DNA from: Nautilus pompilius | Taxonomy: Eukaryota; Mollusca; Cephalopoda; Nautilida; Nautilidae | Length of the DNA stretch: 64,000 nucleotides | Direction: 5' to 3' | Assembly (NCBI GenBank): GCA_018389105.1 | Contig: JACATO010000605.1 | Location: 1,116,001 to 1,180,000 of the forward strand | Shown: piece by piece, positions 57,312-64,000 of the stretch | Layout: every line of letters starts with the position of its first letter | Numbering within the stretch: the stretch's first letter is position 1 | Notes under the pieces: generated by a model | Databases searched by the model: none | What the model was told of the DNA's origin: nothing | Seen by the model: the letters and a program-made list of their open reading frames with translations, nothing else | Position numbers and translations under genes: made by a program

Positions 57312-57320
57312 TCAAGGCCA
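57312..57320 (+). promoter_or_regulatory. NR5A-type binding site (TCAAGGCCA)
   Basis: This is a second exact match to YCAAGGYCR, 215 bp from the first and in the opposite orientation. Confidence 0.4.
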
Positions 57321-60300
57321 AGCGTTGAGCTAGAAACATAATAAGGCCACTCGCCTTATTAGTGATCCAGTAATCAAACGATAGCTCTGGTAATTGGATG
57401 GATCGTCGTCGACTTGAAGCGGTTGGTTCGCGCCGAACGTCATGGTGATGGGAGAATCCATCTCGGCAGCAGACGTATTTGCTAAAAGATGTATTCAGAT
57501 TAACTTCGCTAATTATCTAAAAGAGAAGCTAAAAAGACAACTAATAAACTGCCAATTAGTTTTATGCACAAATCACAAACCTTGTACTTAAATCTTGAAG
57601 AATCCTTTAAAAATCTTCTCGGTTTTGGCTTTAAAAGTAAATATGCGACTTTACAACAAGAAAGCTGTTTCGGTGTATGGGTTTCATAAAACTTCTTTAT
57701 TAGTCAAGACAAATTAGCTTTTGACATTTGCCACCTTCATGTGTTTTTACTGCGCTGAAAGACGCTTTGCATCGTTAAATACGTATAATTATAGACTCTT
57801 AGCTCGGTTACAGGTGAATATTTTTAGTTTCCATAAGAGGCGACGGCGTGAAGTTACCACTAAGTGAAAAATCTCAACGTCTCACCAAAATGTTCTGTTT
57901 TTCATTTAAGTTCTGAGTTAATGGAGAGAGAGAAAGAAAATCCATGCTGATTTAGAAAAACACAAACTAAAGAAAATTATATTTTATTACACTAAATTAT
58001 ATATATATATAAAGTTTGGAACTGATGTCTTCGTTTCGGAACGTTTGTTAGAGTTTTCTGTCCAACCATCTTCTAGTCTGGCGATGTCCAGATGGCTGCT
58101 TATAATGTTGCAGGTTCCTGCTTCAGCATTTGACCGCACCACCAACTGATTCAGCATCCTCGTCTGCAGTATATCAGATACAGATCAGAAGAGATAGAAT
58201 CGTCGTCCATCAAATTAGTTCAATAACGTTTCGATGGAAATTTATGAAATACATATTTCTCATCTTCTTTTCCCAGGAAGGTGGTTAGCACCGAAACCCA
58301 GCGGCTTGATGCCGTCAGACGACACCACCAAGTAAGGGCGCATTTTTTCCCTCGAAGAATTTTGGAGAAAAGTCTAACAAACTTTTCGGATGATTGAAGA
58401 TCGGTCAAAGTTCACAGAAATTCAATTAAAAAAAAACCTTACCATAAAATGGAAATTTTTAACATTTAAAAAAAAAAAAAAAAAAAACTTTTTTTTATTG
58501 ATTAATTAATTCAGATTAAAGTTTTATAAACTTATATGCACTTCCTTTTGTACGCTGCGATGGCTCTCTCTCCTACCTCATGGTAATAACCAAACCAAAC
58601 AAAGGATGGACGATAATCATAACACTTAGCAGAAAGTAGATAAAATCGTTAACCTTTCTATGGAATTTTTAATCCTTGAATCCTAAAATTGTTTTATTCA
58701 ACAATCCATTAGCATTACAACGAACCCAAGAAGCCCACCCCCCCCTATTTCTAAAAACAGATTGTTTTTCTTTCACGTATTCGACCACCTTCCTGACGTT
58801 TTGCCCGCTTCTCCCTGAGTTCCTTCACACTTTTGATCCGAAACCCTGAAAACTTCTAAGTTGTAAAAGAATCTCGACAGCTGTCTAAACAAAATATGAA
58901 AAGTAATCAAAAATTAATATCCAGAATCAGAACGTTTGTGATAATACAATAACAGTTAAAGAACGCAATATCTTAAACTATGGACGCAATTCTTTGCTTT
59001 CCAAAGATGTTTTTCCGATGCTTGTCAGCTGATTTCCCAACTGTTCTCAGTTCCGTTTTAGTTTCAATCGTTTTGTGCGAGCTTAGTTCACGTGGAAATT
59101 TGTGGCAATTGATCAACTTTTCAAAAGTCTTTTAAAATTTCTCGGAAGATCATTCTGAAGCCTGGAGAATTATTAAAGTAGCCAATGAATCGGATCTAAT
59201 TTCTCGGGGCTGATATTACGGCTTAGTCCATGCGAACACGGAAGCTTTAGTAATAATAATAAAAAAAAAAAAATTCGTTTGATATCAGAAATGGCTTTTA
59301 AAAATTTTTGTATAATTCATATTACAGGTTTCTTTGTTGTTTTTCGGCGTTCTGGGATGTGGAATAACTAACTGTGTTAGCGAGAGACAGATAATTAATT
59401 AATTGGTATTATATGCATCGGCTTCTATCGAGCGGCTCTCGGTTCACCGGCGAAAGAAATGGTCTGAGATTAGCCGAAGTCGAAAGTCTCAAACCTTCCA
59501 CGGTTTTGTTCTCGCGTCGTGGCGACGATCGGCGAAAACTCGTTCTCATTGTCGGCGGGCGACAAGAAAGGAACATAGAAATACGCAGTTAGGGGCGAAG
59601 AAAGTGAGGAGTGATCAATAACCCGGTAAATAAAGCCACAATCATCGGTAGACTTTGTACGCGCCTTTCTGATACAGTAATTGCCAATCTCATTAGAAGC
59701 CGTTGTAATGAGACGGAGGCTGCGCTAGACGAAGCTCCGGTCGTAAATGCTACTGCATTAAAATCAAATTACCACAAACAACACACCTCCGGTTGCAGTC
59801 GATAGTGCACTGATCGGCGGATAAATATAGAGAACCCTATAGAGCGTTAGTCGGCCCTACCCGGCCTCCACGTCTTGTACTGCAAGAACTTTTCGGTTAT
59901 ATGAACTGATAATTGAAAGAAAAAAAAATCTAAGCTAGAAACTTTGGGTAAACGTGCAACTTCTGTTTGATTGTTCATGTTGTTGTTTTTAATGATCCCG
60001 CATCCAATACCTGCTCAAATCTAGTTTTACAGACACCGCCTGAACACCTTTACCAGACGCCCTTAATAAAAGTGTCACGGATTTTTAGCATATTAGTGTA
60101 TAAATATGGATTTCCAGCTGACAAAAAAGTTTAAACTCCTGCATTAAAACAAGTTGCAAATGCAATTTCTACAAACTCTTTTGATCTACATATAGCCAAT
60201 GGTAAGTCTGTTTTGTTATGAGTAGCTTTTGTCTTTGTCTTCTCCAACCATTCCAAGCACACACCTGACTTTAAGCCCACATGATGCCTTAAACAAAAAT

Positions 60301-63300
60301 TTGTAACGAACACTGATAGTTTCCGACGTAGCCCGGCGTCGAGTACTGCAGTTTTACCAAAGGGAAACGGTTTCTCTCTTCCTTCGTTTATATATTGTTT
60401 CTTTGTTGATTTTTTTACACTGCTCAAGGTCTGTGTGAGAATTATTTTTTTTAATCTTCCTTTTTTTAAAAAAAAAAGTTGATTACATTTCCTGGAGAAT
60501 CTTCAGTAATGGTTTTGAAAATGTATCGCAAATGGGTTGATATTTACTTTAGGAATAAGGATACGGTTAGAATTCAGTTTGTAGTCTAACGGTTCGGATG
60601 TGGTTACGGGGCAGGATTAAGAAATACAAAGTTGCATTTGAAAAACTTCAAGAACAACAAACGGTTAATTCAAAGCAAAAAAATACTAGAATACCATACC
60701 GTTTTTAAAATAGTTTGACAAAAGTTTAGAGACGGTCCATTGCTCAAAGAGATCGTAGGAAACTAACAGGTTACCTGAGAGAATTTAAGTGGTTCTGATG
60801 ACTGAGTCGGTCGAGTAAATTCTGCTTATAGTTCTTGGTTGTTGTGTTTTGTTTTGTTTTTTTCTGAGAACCAAAATTAGATATAAAAAGTGAAGCAAAA
60901 GCCTAAGCAACAGTTATTGGTGGCCAGGTGAAACTGGCTCACCTGTACACAACAAATCAAAATAAAGGCCTGCTAAACTTCGGTCCGTCGAAACATTCAA
61001 AGGGTTAATTACAGAGACTATGGGAAAGACAAAACTGAACCAATTGGATAATCGAACCTGATTTCGATCTTAACCCGTGAGTTAAGAGGACAACTCTTCG
61101 TATTGGTTAGATGTATCACGTTCACGTTATCGTCGCTGTACTTTAATGCAATTTGAAAAGAAAAAAAAATGTAGGATTTTTTTTTTTTTTTTGGCAAAGA
61201 TGACAAGACTCCCTCTCCCCCTTCCGTTTTTTAATGCGGTAGTGGAACGCAAACACGAGACAGAAAAGGGGGGACGGCAGATGTTCGATCGCAGAACGGA
61301 GGGATGAGGCTCAGACTCAAAAGCCGGAGGAAGAAAGTATATTTATTCAGTAGCCCGACCCTTCAGGTGGTAGTAAACAAGACCGACGGCCGTTCAAATA
61401 CGAGAAACGGCGCTTTAAAAAATGTAATTTAAAAAAAAAAACAAACATTAACAATATAAACAATCTTTAAATTTAATTTGAATACAAATAAAGTCGGAAA
61501 ATTGGTGTCTAACCAGGCGAATAAGCGGCCAATCAACAACAAACTAAGAAATCGTCCAATCAGCGCCTGAGTTTTTAAGTACAAACTCTGGCCTTTACAT
61601 AAACAACGCGGAGAATTAGCCGGGGAAAGGTGAGAAGCGGCTTTTGTGCGTCCCGGCACACGGTCTGTTAACTGTTTATTTCTACAAAACAATGAGAGCG
61701 ACAGGATCTGAAAACCAGAACAGAAAAATAATCCTTCTAAAGTGAAAACAAAGAACGCAATGTCGTTCTGTCGTCCGACTTTGGTTTGTAACTAATACCA
61801 GCCTTATGATCGCTTCACTGGAGAAATAAACCCGGGCAGGGTGCGGGGTGTTCTCGGACCTGGCACCGCCAGGGTGCGGGGTGTTCTCGGACCTGGCACC
61901 GCCAGGGTGCGCTCGTATATTTTACTGCAGTCGCTTTTGTTTCTTCGCTCTTAGGCGGCTAATTATTCTTTAAATAAAAAGGGGGGACCCCGGGTTCGCC
62001 TTTAAAGTACTCAGTAACTTTCCCTGCGGCTCAGGAATTTTACATATTTGCCACCTGACTGTGTCTATAGACTGCTGCGAGTCGCGTGGTGGTCGTTAGT
62101 TAATGTTCTGGACCATCCTCCAAACGTTGGTCCATGGACTTCTCGTCCTTTACAGGCTGACATTTTAACCGAAGAAGTTTATCTTCAAAACCGGAAGCCA
62201 GAAAGACGGCTTGTTAAAAGTACCTTCGGTACAAGTGGCTCTCGCGCGCTGTCTTTGCGCTGAGGTTCGGGGTACAGAGCCACGGAAACAACACTCATTC
62301 AACGAACTTATTTTATTTACTTCAAGACAGCATTTAAAAACTCGCTAAGCAAAAGCTTTAGTGGAGAGAGTCCCGGCCGACGTCCTTTCCCGTATTCTCT
62401 ATACAACCTAAGCGATATCAAACTACCAGCCGCCCTTCGGTAAGCAAAAGGGCCCCTTGGTATATAATAAAATCTTGGTCCAATTGAAGTTTACAAAATG
62501 ATGTTGATCCAAAATTCATACCAAAAATATCGGAATTAGAGAACATTAATAAACAAACACGGTTATTAATGATAGAAGAAAAGGGCTGTTCAATGTCTGC
62601 ACACCAAGATCAGGAAGAACTCCATTTTGTTTTTAGCATACACTTTAACAAATAAAAACGTTTTGCTTTTGTTTGAAATTATTGCTAAAAAATAATAGAT
62701 GCGAGCCGTTCTTTTAAACGTTTCCTGGTAATAACTAGATTCAATTGCACGCTTAATCGTTAATCCAGTAAAGAAAAAGAACTGCCAGTACATCGGATTA
62801 GAATTTGTCGGAAAAACAGATTTGAACACATTTCTTGTAGAGATTATTCCTTCTATTCTGCACCGTTAACAGTTTGATGGAAGATAATAAAAGCGATATC
62901 AATTTATACTGCTTAATTTTTCACTTATCAATCTTAGAATTGTTTAATTACATTGCAAAAAAATGCTGTCCTCTTGTTTACAGTAACGTCTTGCTGTCGA
63001 TTGAGTTCTTTGTCATCTCTGGTGGTCTCATTACCATCCATATGAAGAGATTTGGCAGAGAGAAATGAAAGGAATTATGGAGCAGCCTGTCTGTGCATTA
63101 TACAAAGCTACACCTCAAAGTCAATATTTTGGAGCGGGTAGACCGAGCAGTCAGCTCAATGAATACAATTATGAAAACGACGTTCACGAGAAGGAAGTAT
63201 ATATTTCCCCACTTTTTACAAGAGTTCGTAAGTACAGTGATCTGTGTAGTTTGCGATACGAAGGGAAACGTCTCTTTCTTTACTTAGTTCTTTAATGGTA

Positions 63301-63921
63301 TTATTATTATTATTAACATTAAACCAATATCAAATTTGTCTTTGTCTGACTGCAGAATTCATAAAACAGTGGCGTGACGTAGTCTCACGTGACGGAGATG
63401 TTCAAGACTCGAATAAAGACGTCATGACTTACTTTGGCGTTTTGTCTTTTATATCATCACCCGGTCCGATATTTTCTTTCAAGAGAATAGCAAACAAGAT
63501 TTTCTCTCTCTCTCTCTCTCTTTTCAATTTTCAGAAGCTGCAAATTGTCGAAATAATAACGTAGTTCGTCTGGAAATCAAGAAGTCATCCATCCATCCAT
63601 AAAAGTTTGTTTTTGTAAATGGACCAACCGCGACGTTACCCTGCGGTGACGGTAGGACGTTCGGTGTGACATCCCGGTATCTAGCACCGGCCGGACGTCT
63701 TATTACAGGGATATTGCAAAGGAAGCAAGTTTTTTAAACAACAAATTAACAGATGGATAGAAAGTTATTAGTTGTTATAAATTTGTAAATTAATTATACT
63801 CTTGGATGTTTATAGGAACCCGATTGGCTATCATTTTAAGTTTGGAAATTCTTGTTAGTAGTAGACGTGGGAAACATTCCGTTCGGTCTCCGAAGGAACT
63901 ACCAGTAAAAGATAAGTGACA
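57321..63921. other. Intergenic stretch, no gene recognised
   Basis: CpG-rich to mixed sequence. The densest CpG block is about 59400-59800, where several frames stay open (59403-59621, 59611-59805) without recognisable content. A 33-bp tandem repeat lies at 61837. Frames at 62874-63564 also show no domain. Confidence 0.55.
61837..61915. repeat. 33-bp tandem repeat, 2.3 copies
   Basis: Units begin CAGGGTGCGGGGTG at 61837 and 61870, with a partial third at 61903. The first two are identical. Confidence 0.92.
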
Positions 63922-63942
63922 TCTCGCTCTCTCTCTCTCTCG

Positions 63943-63991
<49 letters not shown>

Positions 63992-64000
63992 CATCTCTCC
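63922..64000. repeat. (TC)n microsatellite running off the window end
   Basis: About 79 bp of TC dinucleotides with CGC and CCT interruptions. Confidence 0.95.

Noticed and set aside
56890..57339. 149-codon minus-strand frame
   Set aside because: Its centre is an ERERE run from the CT tract; the rest has no recognisable domain.

Overview
This is a 64-kb piece of an animal nuclear genome, most likely from a lophotrochozoan and plausibly a mollusc. The evidence is long introns, GT-AG splice sites, animal DNA transposons and Helitrons, abundant dinucleotide and AAT microsatellites, and one clearly recognisable gene: a nuclear receptor of the NR5A/FTZ-F1 family (relatives of SF-1 and LRH-1). The species cannot be fixed from the sequence. 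All coordinates were worked out by hand.

The NR5A gene lies on the minus strand. I place seven coding exons at 36317-36233, 8470-8342, 7888-7748, 6379-5784, 5384-5280, 3739-3586 and 3081-2834. They join in frame into a 485-residue protein with both zinc fingers, the FTZ-F1 box, a glutamine/serine/proline-rich hinge and a complete ligand-binding domain ending in AF-2. Exons 2-7 are secure from homology. Exon 1 (28 codons, behind a 27.8-kb intron) is an inference from an ATG preceded by an in-frame stop, a strong donor and matching phase.

Intron 1 (8.5-36.2 kb) is AT-rich and CpG-poor. It carries three copies of a Helitron family, all on the minus strand and two with readable ends, two decayed Tc1-like transposase remnants, and one well-preserved but internally deleted DD41D-type Tc1/mariner element with perfect 28-bp terminal inverted repeats. 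A fourth Helitron copy lies upstream of the gene.

From about 35.7 kb rightwards the sequence becomes CpG-rich. The change coincides with the NR5A 5' end, and 36-37.7 kb looks like its promoter. A possible divergent two-exon plus-strand gene (37561-37638 joined to 41153-41377) may share this promoter; its product is not recognised. The remaining 22 kb looks intergenic and upstream-regulatory. It holds a minisatellite with 14 CRE-like cores, a 40-bp satellite with strict ABAB order, a promoter-like cluster near 49.3-49.5 kb, a pair of NR5A-type binding sites near 57.1-57.3 kb, and several microsatellites. No second securely identified protein gene was found there.
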